Shown here in pieces: positions 41,289-49,562 of a stretch of 64,000 bases of DNA. Each line of letters starts with the position of its first letter. Position 1 is the stretch's first letter. The DNA comes from Sinomonas notoginsengisoli (lineage in GTDB: Bacteria; Actinomycetota; Actinomycetes; Actinomycetales; Micrococcaceae). The notes under the pieces are model-generated. The model was not told the origin of the DNA, ran no database searches, and saw nothing but the letters and a program-made list of their open reading frames with translations. The stretch lies in contig NZ_JAIZDP010000001.1 of the NCBI RefSeq assembly GCF_021554725.1, positions 620,001-684,000 on the forward strand, in the 5' to 3' direction. Made by a program: the position numbers and the translations under genes.

Positions 41289-42296
41289 CTAGAACAGGGC
41301 CCGGGCAAGCTGCTGCCGTGCGGAGCTCACGCGGGGGTCCGTCGGCCCGACGACCTCGAAGAGTTCGAGGAGCCGGACCCTGGCGGCCTCGCGGTCCTCT
41401 CCCGCGCTTCGGGTGATGAAGGCGACGAGCCGGGAGAACGCGTCCTCGACGTGGCCGCCGGCGACGTCGAGGTCCGCGACGGCCAGCTGCGCCTCGAGGC
41501 TCTCGGGGGCCGCCGCCGCTTGGGCGCGCGCCTTCGCGGCACCGGGATGGTCCACCTCGGCGACGCGCGCCATGAGCTGGACCTGGACGAGCCCGGCCTT
41601 CGCCTCGCGGTCCGCGGGCTGCTCGGCCAGGGCCTTCCGGTACGCGGCTTCCGCAGCAGCGAAGTCGCCGCGGTCGATCGCGTCGAATGCCTCCTGATGC
41701 AGCGGTGGCAGCTCGGGCTCGGCGGCAGCGGCAGGGGCGCCGTCTACCGTACCAGTCACACCGTTGGCCTCGGCGACCCGAAGGAGCTCGTCGAGGAGCT
41801 GACGAGACTGCTGCTCAGCCGCTGCCCCCTGGAAGAGCGGGATGGGCTGGCCCTTCAGGATCGCCACCGCCGTCGGGACGGACTGAGCCTGGAAGGCCTG
41901 CGCGAGCTGGGGGAAGGCCTCTACGTCCGCAGTGGCATAGAGCAGGCGGCCGCCGTACGAGCCGATTATGGTGCCCAGCTCGTCGCGGAGGCGCTGCGAC
42001 TCTGGGGAGTAGGAGGCCCAGAGGAGCACGACGACGGGCACGGTCGCCGAGTGCTGGACCACGTCCCCGAAGGTGCGCTCGTCGAGGTCGATCCGGCCGG
42101 AGGACGGCGCCGGTGCACTGCCTTCGCCCGCCGGAACGCTCGCGCCTGCAGCCTGGGCGCCCCCTGGTGGGGCAGCTGGGCCATTGGGCGATGCGGCCGG
42201 GGGCGTCGCGGTGGCGCGGGCCTTGAGGGCCGAGAGGTCGACGGCGCCGCGGAAGTTCAGCTGCGGCTGGGGCTGGCGGGAACCGGGAACGCTCAT
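41289..42296 (-). CDS. Thioredoxin-fold TPR protein (YbbN/CnoX-like), no CxxC
   Basis: 335 aa. A disordered Ala/Pro/Gly-rich N-terminus (1-68), a thioredoxin-like domain (about 70-180) and a TPR-like helical C-terminus (about 205-330). The expected WCxxC reads WASYSPES (about 93-100), so the redox cysteines are absent and a chaperone-like holdase role is more likely than disulfide exchange. TAAGCT 6 bases upstream sets the ATG. Confidence 0.85.
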   Translation of the reverse strand: MSVPGSRQPQPQLNFRGAVDLSALKARATATPPAASPNGPAAPPGGAQAAGASVPAGEGSAPAPSSGRIDLDERTFGDVVQHSATVPVVVLLWASYSPESQRLRDELGTIIGSYGGRLLYATADVEAFPQLAQAFQAQSVPTAVAILKGQPIPLFQGAAAEQQSRQLLDELLRVAEANGVTGTVDGAPAAAAEPELPPLHQEAFDAIDRGDFAAAEAAYRKALAEQPADREAKAGLVQVQLMARVAEVDHPGAAKARAQAAAAPESLEAQLAVADLDVAGGHVEDAFSRLVAFITRSAGEDREAARVRLLELFEVVGPTDPRVSSARQQLARALF

Positions 42297-42302
42297 GGGT
42301 CC

Positions 42303-42308
42303 AGCTTA
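42303..42308 (-). promoter_or_regulatory. Leaderless -10 box of the YbbN-like gene
   Basis: TAAGCT on the minus strand ends 6 bases before ATG 42296. Confidence 0.6.
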
Positions 42309-42404
42309 GCGAAGGGCCGGGGCGCAGGAGGGCGGGTCGAGAAGAGCGGGACGGCACCCTCCGATGGGGTGGTGCCGCCCCGCACCTGGCGGCTTCGCAG
42401 CTGG

Positions 42405-44129
42405 TCAGCTCACGCTGGCAGCCGAGAGATTGCGCGTGGCGCCGATGAGGTTCACCGGCTGCGCTGCCCCGTCCTTGGACACGTAGAGCATGACCGACTC
42501 CCGGAACGTCAAGGCCATCTTCTTACTGGCCTCCTTGCCGCCGGCCAGCGCGGCGGCGTCATCCTGCAGGGTGACCTTGTCGCCTTCGGCCTTCGGAGTG
42601 CCCTCCACGACGAAGTCGAGCGGGGCGATGACGATCGCGCCCCCGTCGGCGGTGCGGAACGCCGCGGCCTCGTCGCCGACCGGCGAGTGCTTGAAGGTGA
42701 ACGTGGCGTTCTCGGCCTTGGAAATGTCGGTCTGGTAGCCGAAGGTGTCCTTGATGTAGGCGTTGTCCGGGATCTTGTCCTTCCACGCGCTGCCACCGGT
42801 GGACAACCTGTCTGCCACGCCTCCGATCGCGTCCTTGGGGCTCACGGCGAGACCGGCCTTGTCATCGAGGGAGATCTGGTCAGCTCCGGATTTGGGCGTG
42901 CCGGGGAACGTCGCACCCGGCAGGAGCGGGGCGGCCTCGATGAGCTTGTAGTTGTCCCGTGCCGACGCCTGGCGGAGCGTGACGAGCTGTGGGGTGCTGT
43001 TGCCCTCGCCCTGCGTCACGGCAACGACAGTCCGCGGCCACGATCGCTGCGTGGTCACGACGCTCGTGAGGAGCTTGGACGCGCGGACGGGTGCGATGGC
43101 GGGTGCATTGGCCACGGCCGCCCGGACCTTGTAGTTCTGGGTGCGTGCGAGCAGCGCCGAGCCATCGACGCGCGCGGCGAGCTTGCCCGCGTCCTTCGCG
43201 TCGTCGCCGCCCTGGACAGCGTTCGCGGTCTGATCGAGGATGCGCGAGAGCTGGTCCTCCGTGACCACCCGGGCCTTGGCCGGCTCCGACGCACTCGGCG
43301 TCGGCGTGCTCGTGGCCTGGGCCGGGAGGGCGCCCACCCCGCTGCCGAGGACAGCCGCGAGCACGACGGCGAGCGGCCCGCCCAGGCGGCCCAAGGCACT
43401 CAGGCGAGGCACGGCGTCGGGCGTGCGCTCAGACTTTCCCGGCGCGCGGCGGGACGCCTCCGGGATGGCGGCGGTCGCCGGATCGTTCGTTGGCGCGGTA
43501 CGGCGCCGCCCAGCGCCGCGGCCGGAACCCCCCCGACCGAGCCTGTCCAGAGCGGCGAGGACCACGGCGCCGACTATGAGGAGTGCCCCGATCACGAGCA
43601 GGGGGACGGCCCAGGGCGTGGTGGCGTGGCTCGGCCACGTGATGCTGACGTCCTGCGGGGCCGCAGCCTTTCCATCGCTCGCGAGGAGGAGCTGCCAGTC
43701 TCCCGAGTCAGGGAGGTCCCAGTGGTACTCGAGAGTGCCGCTCGCGCTCTGCGTGGCGGCGAACAAGTCCGCGCCAGCCGGGCTGGGCGACTCTGCGTCG
43801 CCGTCCGCGTGGGTCGCGGCGAGCATCTTGCCGTCCTCCGAGGCGCCGGCAATAGTGGTGTGGGCGGCCTTGCCGACCCAGGCGGCCATATCGTCCGGAC
43901 GTGCCGTGGCCAGGACGTAGTTGCCCTGGCCGTGGATGGTCAGTGTTGCCTCTCCCCCACGGAGATCACGGAGCTTGGTGTCGATCACGGTCAGCGGAGC
44001 AGCCGGGGTGTCTGCGGGGAGCGTGGCCGTGACCTGCTCGTCCGGCGCCCACCACGTCAACTGGCCGATGCCGGCCACAAGGGCTACAAGGCCGAGCAGC
44101 AGGAGCGCGGCTGCGGTCTTCAATCGCAC
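42405..44129 (-). CDS. Membrane-anchored extracytoplasmic protein, unknown function
   Basis: 574 aa. The GTG at 44129 follows GTGAGG at 8 bases. A hydrophobic signal or anchor lies at about 5-25 and a second transmembrane segment at about 160-182. An Arg-rich cytoplasmic stretch follows (about 185-230), then a third hydrophobic segment (about 240-262) and a 310-residue probable exterior domain rich in Ala, Thr, Asp and Lys. The N-terminal outside part (about 30-155) looks beta-rich. No catalytic motif was recognised. It is divergent from the AI-2E permease. Confidence 0.7.
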   Translation of the reverse strand: MRLKTAAALLLLGLVALVAGIGQLTWWAPDEQVTATLPADTPAAPLTVIDTKLRDLRGGEATLTIHGQGNYVLATARPDDMAAWVGKAAHTTIAGASEDGKMLAATHADGDAESPSPAGADLFAATQSASGTLEYHWDLPDSGDWQLLLASDGKAAAPQDVSITWPSHATTPWAVPLLVIGALLIVGAVVLAALDRLGRGGSGRGAGRRRTAPTNDPATAAIPEASRRAPGKSERTPDAVPRLSALGRLGGPLAVVLAAVLGSGVGALPAQATSTPTPSASEPAKARVVTEDQLSRILDQTANAVQGGDDAKDAGKLAARVDGSALLARTQNYKVRAAVANAPAIAPVRASKLLTSVVTTQRSWPRTVVAVTQGEGNSTPQLVTLRQASARDNYKLIEAAPLLPGATFPGTPKSGADQISLDDKAGLAVSPKDAIGGVADRLSTGGSAWKDKIPDNAYIKDTFGYQTDISKAENATFTFKHSPVGDEAAAFRTADGGAIVIAPLDFVVEGTPKAEGDKVTLQDDAAALAGGKEASKKMALTFRESVMLYVSKDGAAQPVNLIGATRNLSAASVS

Positions 44130-44315
44130 AGGAATAACCTCACGTCGGGGAAGGGGACGCATCCATGGTAACCAAATCGTGATCATCGGGCCGCATCGGA
44201 CCGGCTGGTAACGTGTCCGCGTAAGGTGCGGGGACGCCCGTACGGCCGGCGCCGGGCGGTGCAATGGGCGCCTGTCGCCGACCGTCAGGACCCAAATCGA
44301 GCAGAAGGCGGGGGC

Positions 44316-45623
44316 GTGGGAGAGAAGCACCAGCCGGGACCGATCGATCCGAAGTCTCCTTCATCGGCCGATCCTCATCCTCCGATCAGCAAACCCGTCA
44401 TCGGCGGCGACCTGCCGCAGGCGCACGGGGTGAGAAGACTCGCGCGCGGTGTCCTCCGCCGGCTCCGGACGCCGCTGCCCGGGGCACAGCCACGGATCCG
44501 CTTCGAGATGCCGCCCCTCGCAGAGGACGAGTCGGCCCATATCCTCGAGCCGGGTGAGCACGGGTTCGGAGAGCCCGGACCGCGCGTCTCCGCGCGCAAC
44601 CCGGTTTACATGGGCTTCATGGGCGCGGTCGGCGTTGGGATCGCCCTCGCACTGTATTACGTGGTGGCCCACACGACCCAGCTCCTGCTGTGGATCTTGG
44701 CAGCGCTCTTCATCGCCCTCGGGCTGGACCCAGTCGTCCGGTGGCTCGAATCGCACCGCATACCCCGGGCGCTGGGGATCATCGCGACGATCTTCGCGCT
44801 CCTGGCGATCCTGGGCGCATTCTTCGGAACGCTCATACCGACGATGGTCGAGCAGATCACGCAGCTGGTGAACAACGTTCCAACGTGGATCCAGGACTTC
44901 CTGAAGTCCGACTTCTACCGCAGCATTGACGAGCAGTTCGGCATCAAGAACCGCGTCACAGAGGAGCTGCAGAAGTTCGGCCAGGACTCGACCGCGATCA
45001 CGAACATCTTCGGCGGGGTCCTCGGCTTCGGCACCACGGTGGCCAATTCCCTGTTCGGCGTGCTGATCGTCGTGGTCCTGAGCCTCTACTTCCTCGCGGC
45101 GATGCCGACGATGAAGCTCTGGGCCTACCGGCTCGCGCCGCGTTCGCGCCGCCGCCGGGTCCAGGCACTGAGCGAGGAGATCACCCGCTCGGTCGGCAAC
45201 TATGTGATCGGGCAGGTGTGCGTCGCGGCCCTGAACGCTACGTTCGCCTTCGTCGTCATGAGCATCCTGACGGTGCCCTTCGCCGCGCTGCTCGCGTTCA
45301 TGGTGGGGTTCCTCGCGTTCATCCCACTGGTCGGCGGCGTCGTGGCGGGAACCATCATCTCCCTCGTCGCCCTGACCTCGGGATGGCAGACGGCCGTCAT
45401 CCTGGCCATCGCATACTTCGCATACCTCCAGTTCGAGGCGTACTTCGTCTCACCGCGCATCATGCAGCGTGCGGTGGCCGTCCCCGGCCCGGTGGCGGTC
45501 ATCTCGGTGATCGCCGGCGGTACCCTTCTGGGCGTGCTCGGAGCACTCATCGCAATCCCTACCGCCGCCTCGGTGATGCTCCTAATCAGGGAGGTCTTCA
45601 TCACACGTCAGGACCAGCACTGA
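44316..45623 (+). CDS. AI-2E family transporter
   Basis: 435 aa from GTG 44316, which has AAGGCG upstream; a GTG at 44226 would add 30 Arg/Pro-rich residues. A disordered N-terminus of about 90 residues precedes the AI-2E domain with eight hydrophobic segments. Typical segments are LFIALGLDPVVRWLE, FLAFIPLVGGVVAGTI and FEAYFVSPRIMQRAV. Members include the AI-2 exporter TqsA and Na+/H+ antiporters, so the substrate is open. Confidence 0.85.
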   Translation: MGEKHQPGPIDPKSPSSADPHPPISKPVIGGDLPQAHGVRRLARGVLRRLRTPLPGAQPRIRFEMPPLAEDESAHILEPGEHGFGEPGPRVSARNPVYMGFMGAVGVGIALALYYVVAHTTQLLLWILAALFIALGLDPVVRWLESHRIPRALGIIATIFALLAILGAFFGTLIPTMVEQITQLVNNVPTWIQDFLKSDFYRSIDEQFGIKNRVTEELQKFGQDSTAITNIFGGVLGFGTTVANSLFGVLIVVVLSLYFLAAMPTMKLWAYRLAPRSRRRRVQALSEEITRSVGNYVIGQVCVAALNATFAFVVMSILTVPFAALLAFMVGFLAFIPLVGGVVAGTIISLVALTSGWQTAVILAIAYFAYLQFEAYFVSPRIMQRAVAVPGPVAVISVIAGGTLLGVLGALIAIPTAASVMLLIREVFITRQDQH

Positions 45624-45628
45624 CCGCT

Positions 45629-45648
45629 CAGTGCCGGCTCTGGCACTG
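45629..45648. terminator. Small hairpin between convergent genes
   Basis: CAGTGCC (45629-45635) pairs with GGCACTG (45642-45648) around a 6-base loop, in the 57-base gap between the AI-2E gene and the hydrolase gene. No T-run is present. Confidence 0.35.
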
Positions 45649-45680
45649 GAGCGCCGGGACAGCATTGTCGGCGCGCGGCC

Positions 45681-46478
45681 CTATGCCGCCGTCGCGGAAG
45701 GACCCTCCCACGTCGTCGGAATACCGTCAGGGCCAGACCCGGCGCTTGTGGTCTCGTCGACGATCTCACTGAGTGCCCTGTGCACGAACTTCTCCCCGAC
45801 CCACAAGTGCTTCGCGCCGTCGACTCCAACGACTCTGGCCTGTGGCACTCGGGCGAACCGCCGGGCGGCCTCGGCTGGGCGGAGATAGTCGTCGAACTCC
45901 GGCACGAGTGCCGTGAGCGGGGCGCCCGATGCCGCCCAGGCATCCAGATCGGCATCGCCCGCTCGGTGCAGGGGCGGTGAGAGCAGGACTGCGCCCTCAA
46001 TCTCGCTGACGACAGGGGCGAGGGCGCCGTATTTGAGGACGAGTTCGGTGCCGAACGACCAGCCGACGAGCCAGCGGTGGGGAAGCCCGCGGTCACCGGC
46101 GAAGCGCACGGCGGCCTCGATGTCGGCCCTCTCCCCGACCCCGTCCTCGAAGCTGCCCTCGCTCGTACCGCGGGGGCTCGCGGTCCCGCGGGTGTTGAAC
46201 CTCAGCACGGCCAGCCCTGCGAGTGTGGGAAGGCGGAACGAGGCCTTGCGGAACACGTGCGAGTCCATGAACCCGCCGTGGGTCGGCAGGGGGTGGAGGG
46301 TCACGAGCGTGGCGACTGGCTCCCGGTCCATGGGCAGGGCAAGCTCGCCGACGAGGGTGAGCCCGTCCTCGGTGTGCAGTTCGATGTTCTCCCGGCGCGC
46401 GGGCAGTACCGTGTTGGCGCGGATCTGCGTCGGACCGTCTGACTCGGCGAACACATAGGATGCGGGATCGAAGCTCAT
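45681..46478 (-). CDS. Alpha/beta hydrolase (dienelactone-hydrolase/KANL3-like fold)
   Basis: 265 aa. TLHPLPTHGGFMDSHV (about 65-80), RFNTRGTASPRGTSEG (about 100-115), nucleophile in GWSFGTE (about 145) and GAKHLW near the C-terminus mark an alpha/beta hydrolase of the type common in actinobacteria. Substrate unknown. TACTGT 7 bases upstream of ATG 46478 indicates a leaderless message. Confidence 0.82.
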   Translation of the reverse strand: MSFDPASYVFAESDGPTQIRANTVLPARRENIELHTEDGLTLVGELALPMDREPVATLVTLHPLPTHGGFMDSHVFRKASFRLPTLAGLAVLRFNTRGTASPRGTSEGSFEDGVGERADIEAAVRFAGDRGLPHRWLVGWSFGTELVLKYGALAPVVSEIEGAVLLSPPLHRAGDADLDAWAASGAPLTALVPEFDDYLRPAEAARRFARVPQARVVGVDGAKHLWVGEKFVHRALSEIVDETTSAGSGPDGIPTTWEGPSATAA

Positions 46479-46485
46479 GCGCCCC

Positions 46486-46491
46486 ACAGTA
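46486..46491 (-). promoter_or_regulatory. Leaderless -10 box of the hydrolase gene
   Basis: TACTGT on the minus strand ends 7 bases before ATG 46478. Confidence 0.55.
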
Positions 46492-46527
46492 TCGGCTGCG
46501 TGCTGTGTCCCTGGCCGCGCTGCTGGG

Positions 46528-46872
46528 CTATCGGCGGCGGTACGTGCGCGTGCGCCAGCAGTGCGTGTGCCAATGGCGCCGGTCCGCGATGGCCGCCTCC
46601 TCGCCGAAGAGATGGTCCTCGGCCCAGACGACCACATGGGCAACCCCCGGCGGGATGATCCGCGAGCAGCCGGGGCAGGTGTAGTCCTTCGCCGCGTTCC
46701 GGGTCGTCACCCGCCGGACTCGCCACTCGCCGTCGGGCGCAGACTCGAGCCGCGCGAACCCCGCAAGGACGCGTTCGGGGTTGAAGTCGTCGAGCTCCTC
46801 GCGTGCTCCCGCCGCTGCACGCTCGGCCCGGGGGACGGCGGGACGGCGGCGGGGTCGGTTCGAGCGCGGCAT
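46528..46872 (-). CDS. Small zinc-finger-like protein divergent from nucS
   Basis: 114 aa. An Arg/Pro-rich basic N-terminus is followed by DYTCPGCSRIIPPGVAHVV (about 64-82) and RRHWHTHCW near the C-terminus. The CxxC plus HxHxxC arrangement suggests a single zinc site related to treble-clef or HNH-like folds. CAGAAT 6 bases upstream may give a leaderless message; GGAGG is also present but too close. Function unknown; the genomic link to nucS suggests DNA metabolism (inference). Confidence 0.72.
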   Translation of the reverse strand: MPRSNRPRRRPAVPRAERAAAGAREELDDFNPERVLAGFARLESAPDGEWRVRRVTTRNAAKDYTCPGCSRIIPPGVAHVVVWAEDHLFGEEAAIADRRHWHTHCWRTRTYRRR

Positions 46873-46878
46873 GCCTCC

Positions 46879-46884
46879 ATTCTG
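46879..46884 (-). promoter_or_regulatory. Possible leaderless -10 box of the zinc-finger-like gene
   Basis: CAGAAT on the minus strand ends 6 bases before ATG 46872. It is one mismatch away from TAGAAT. Confidence 0.4.
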
Positions 46885-46949
46885 CCGTGCTGCGCCCACC
46901 GGGCCGCCCGCGGGGGATCTCGGTTCAGCCCGGCGGCGGTGCCGAAAGG

Positions 46950-46955
46950 TAGAGT
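46950..46955 (+). promoter_or_regulatory. Leaderless -10 box of nucS
   Basis: TAGAGT ends 6 bases before GTG 46962. Confidence 0.65.
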
Positions 46956-46961
46956 TCTCGG

Positions 46962-47657
46962 GTGCGACTTGTCATTGCCCGCTGCTCCGTCGACTACGTG
47001 GGGCGCCTCAAGGCCCACCTGCCCCTCGCCACGCGCCTCCTCGTGGTCAAGGCGGACGGCTCGGTGCTCGTGCACTCCGACGGCGGGTCCTACAAGCCGC
47101 TGAACTGGATGAGCCCGCCAGCCCGCCTGCACGTTGTAGGCCCCGATCAGACGGAGCTCGAGGAAGGGGTCCTCGAGCAGTGGACGGTCCAGTCGGCGAA
47201 GGCGGACGACCGCCTCATCGTCAACGTCCACGAGTTCCTCCACGACTCCTCGCATGAGCTGGGGGTGGATCCCGGGCTCGTGAAGGACGGCGTCGAGTCG
47301 GACCTGCAGCGGCTGCTCGCGGAACAGATCGAGACGCTGGGCGCGGGCTACACGCTCATCCGGCGTGAGTACTACACGGCCATCGGACCCGTGGACATCC
47401 TCGCCCGCGACGCGACTGGAACCACCGTGGCAGTGGAGCTCAAGCGGCGCGGCGACATCGACGGCGTCGAGCAGCTCACGCGCTACCTCGAACTGCTCAA
47501 CCGGGATCCCCTCCTGGCCCCCGTCCGCGGCGTCTTCGCAGCCCAGCAGATCAAGCCTCAGGCGCGCGTCCTGGCGCTCGACCGGGGCATCGACTGCGTG
47601 ACGTTGGACTACGACGCGATGCGTGGAGTGGATGACGTGGAGTCCCGCCTGTTCTGA
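46962..47657 (+). CDS. nucS: Mismatch-specific endonuclease NucS/EndoMS
   Basis: 231 aa. An N-terminal dimerisation/DNA-binding domain and a C-terminal RecB-like nuclease domain, with catalytic residues Asp145, Glu159 and Lys161 in GPVDILARD and VAVELKRRG. It cuts G-T, G-G and T-T mismatches and replaces MutSL repair in most actinobacteria. The C-terminus ESRLF resembles a sliding-clamp-binding tail (inference). The GTG start is leaderless. Confidence 0.95.
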   Translation: MRLVIARCSVDYVGRLKAHLPLATRLLVVKADGSVLVHSDGGSYKPLNWMSPPARLHVVGPDQTELEEGVLEQWTVQSAKADDRLIVNVHEFLHDSSHELGVDPGLVKDGVESDLQRLLAEQIETLGAGYTLIRREYYTAIGPVDILARDATGTTVAVELKRRGDIDGVEQLTRYLELLNRDPLLAPVRGVFAAQQIKPQARVLALDRGIDCVTLDYDAMRGVDDVESRLF

Positions 47658-47682
47658 CCGGTCCCAGTCCGAGGTGGACCGG
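47658..47682 (+). terminator. Hairpin after nucS
   Basis: CCGGTCC (47658-47664) pairs with GGACCGG (47676-47682) with an 11-base loop immediately after the nucS stop. No T-run is present. Confidence 0.4.
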
Positions 47683-47705
47683 GGTCGAGAATGCCGACCC
47701 TCGCC

Positions 47706-47711
47706 TAAGGT
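47706..47711 (+). promoter_or_regulatory. Leaderless -10 box of nagA
   Basis: TAAGGT ends 6 bases before ATG 47718. Confidence 0.55.
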
Positions 47712-47717
47712 AGAGCC

Positions 47718-48959
47718 ATGACCTCCGCAGAGTCTTCCGCTACGGTTCCCGCCCGCCTGACCCTCACGGGCAGGATCGTGAGTGATGGCACGGAACTCGA
47801 GGACGGCCTCGTCGCCGTCGAGGACGATCGGATTGAGTATGCGGGAGAAGCCTCGGGCTTCGATTCTGCGGCCTTCGGGGGCACGCAGGTCCCGCTGCCC
47901 ACCGGTGCGCTCCTGCTCCCCGGCCTCGTGGACCTGCACTGCCACGGCGGGCAAGGGGTGGACTTCACGAGCACCGACGAGGACGGGGCGCGCCGCGCGA
48001 TCGCACTCCTCCATGCGGAAGGCACCACCATGCTGCTGGCGAGCCTCATGACGGCGTCGAAGGACGAGCTCCTGCGCGGCGTCGCCCTCTTCTCCCAGCT
48101 CGACGCGGAAGACCTGATCGCCGGCGTCCATGCGGAAGGCCCGTTCCTCTCCCCCTCCCGCTGCGGGGCGCAGAATCCCGACTTCCTCCTGGAGCCGGAC
48201 GTCGACGTCGCGATGGAACTCATCGAGACGGCCGACGGCGCGCTCGCCACGATGACGTATGCTCCGGAACTGCCCGGCGCGTCGGACCTCGTGGACCTCC
48301 TGACCGCGCACGGCGTGACGCCCTCGCTGGGGCACACCGACTGCGACGACGCGACCGCCGAGGCGTCCCTCGAGCAGGCCCGCGATGGCCTCACGGCCGC
48401 GGGGTTCGATGGCGCCGAGGGCCTGCCCACCGTGACCCACCTCTTCAACGGCATGCCTCCCCTCCATCACCGCTCCCCTGGTCCGGTTGCGGCGTGCCTT
48501 CGGGCGGCAGCGGTTGGCGGGGCGGTGGTCGAACTCGTGGCCGACGACGTGCACCTCGCCCCGGCCACGGTACGGACCATGTTCGGGCTCGTCGGCTCGG
48601 CCAACATCGCGCTCGTGACGGATTCCATTGCTGCCGCAGGGCTGGGCGATGGGCACTACATGCTCGGCCCGTCCTCCGTGACGGTCGCGGGCGGAGTGGC
48701 GACGCTCGACACGACGGGGGCAATTGCGGGCAGCACCGCAACACTCCTTGACGTCGTAGCCCACGCCGCCGCCGCGGGCGTTCCGCTGGCCGACGCCGTG
48801 TTCTCGGCCAGCGCCGTCCCCGCCGCGGTGCTCGGCAAATCGGACGAGTTCGGCAGCCTCCGCCGAGGACTGCGTGCAGACATCGTGGCCACTGACCCGG
48901 ACCTGGGACTCGTCTCCGTCGTCCGTTCTGGCGTTCTCCTTCCCCCCAAACTAGGCTGA
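47718..48959 (+). CDS. nagA: N-acetylglucosamine-6-phosphate deacetylase
   Basis: 413 aa, amidohydrolase fold. Metal and substrate motifs DLHCHGGQG (72-80), HAEGPFLS (about 136-143), GHTDCDD (about 202), HLFNGMPPLHHR and TDSIAAAG are intact. It deacetylates GlcNAc-6-P from cell-wall recycling or chitin. Its usual partner nagB is a wrecked remnant at 38483-38874, so the deaminase step must come from another locus. Confidence 0.94.
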   Translation: MTSAESSATVPARLTLTGRIVSDGTELEDGLVAVEDDRIEYAGEASGFDSAAFGGTQVPLPTGALLLPGLVDLHCHGGQGVDFTSTDEDGARRAIALLHAEGTTMLLASLMTASKDELLRGVALFSQLDAEDLIAGVHAEGPFLSPSRCGAQNPDFLLEPDVDVAMELIETADGALATMTYAPELPGASDLVDLLTAHGVTPSLGHTDCDDATAEASLEQARDGLTAAGFDGAEGLPTVTHLFNGMPPLHHRSPGPVAACLRAAAVGGAVVELVADDVHLAPATVRTMFGLVGSANIALVTDSIAAAGLGDGHYMLGPSSVTVAGGVATLDTTGAIAGSTATLLDVVAHAAAAGVPLADAVFSASAVPAAVLGKSDEFGSLRRGLRADIVATDPDLGLVSVVRSGVLLPPKLG

Positions 48960-48960
48960 G

Positions 48961-49044
48961 TTCTCAACGGAAGAAAGTCGCGTCCGGGGGGACCGAGAAC
49001 GGGTTCTCTCTGCGTTCGCCTGAATTTCTTTCGGACGTTGAGAA
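48961..49044. promoter_or_regulatory. Nested-hairpin RNA element between nagA and csp
   Basis: The outer stem TTCTCAACG (48961-48969) pairs perfectly with CGTTGAGAA (49036-49044). GAAAG (48973-48977) can pair with CTTTC (49028-49032). An inner hairpin GAGAAC-GG-GTTCTC spans 48995-49008. It follows the nagA stop by one base, so it may terminate nagA; no T-run supports this, and a regulatory or 3'-stabilising role is possible. Confidence 0.5.
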
Positions 49045-49136
49045 GAAAACGGTGGTGTGCCGTTGACCGCACATGCCTGTCATGATTGGCTAGTGCCAGT
49101 CTTGATGTAGGTAGCAGTGTTTTTCATGCAATGCAT

Positions 49137-49218
49137 GCTCGCAAGACCGTTGCGAGCGTGGAGTTCCCGGTAGCCCGGGTCCTCCCGCGGAGTAACTCGG
49201 CCGGCACATAAGTGCCGG
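49137..49218 (+). promoter_or_regulatory. Structured 5' leader of the cold-shock gene
   Basis: Three consecutive hairpins precede the ribosome site: GCTCGCAA/TTGCGAGC (49137-49157, 8 bp), CCCGG/CCGGG (49166-49179) and CCGGCAC-ATAA-GTGCCGG (49201-49218, 7 bp). A TTGACC at 49063-49068 may be the -35 box of the promoter. A long folded leader is typical of cold-shock mRNAs, which switch structure with temperature (established for cspA; inferred here). Confidence 0.55.
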
Positions 49219-49252
49219 TGTCACGATGCAATTCCACAGGAGAACGCAGGAC

Positions 49253-49456
49253 ATGGCACAGGGGACCGTCAAGTGGTTTAACGCAGAAAAGGGCTTTGGC
49301 TTCATCACGCCAGATGACGCCGAGTCGGACGTTTTCGTCCATTACTCCGAGATCAAGTCGAATGGCTTCCGGACGCTCGAGGAGAATCAGCGCGTCGAGT
49401 TCGAAATCGGTCAGGGCGCGAAGGGCCCGCAGGCGACAGGTGTGATCGCTCTCTGA
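49253..49456 (+). CDS. Cold-shock domain protein
   Basis: 67 aa single CSD. RNA-binding motifs RNP1 KGFGFITP (13-20) and RNP2 VFVHYSEI (27-34) are intact, starting [15 protein letters not shown]. It is an RNA chaperone or antiterminator. AGGAG (49239-49243) lies 9 bases before the ATG. A strong intrinsic terminator follows, so it is monocistronic. Confidence 0.96.
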   Translation: MAQGTVKWFNAEKGFGFITPDDAESDVFVHYSEIKSNGFRTLEENQRVEFEIGQGAKGPQATGVIAL

Positions 49457-49484
49457 GTGATTGATCGAGCCGGTCGATGCCGGC

Positions 49485-49519
49485 GGAGGGGTTCCGGTTC
49501 GCCGGAACCCCTCCTTTTT
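49485..49519 (+). terminator. Intrinsic terminator of the cold-shock gene
   Basis: GGAGGGGTTCCGG (49485-49497), TTCG loop, CCGGAACCCCTCC (49502-49514), then TTTTT. A perfect 13-bp stem with a T-run; the clearest terminator in the window. Confidence 0.95.
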
Positions 49520-49562
49520 CCTTGAGGTGACGCTAATTGCAATTGCTCACGTCCGATGCGGA

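Noticed and set aside
41451-44171. 906-codon open frame on the plus strand
   Set aside because: It lies antisense to the YbbN-like gene and the 574-aa membrane protein, both with better starts and composition. Long antisense frames are expected in DNA with this third-position GC bias; the translation is Arg/Gly-rich without domains.
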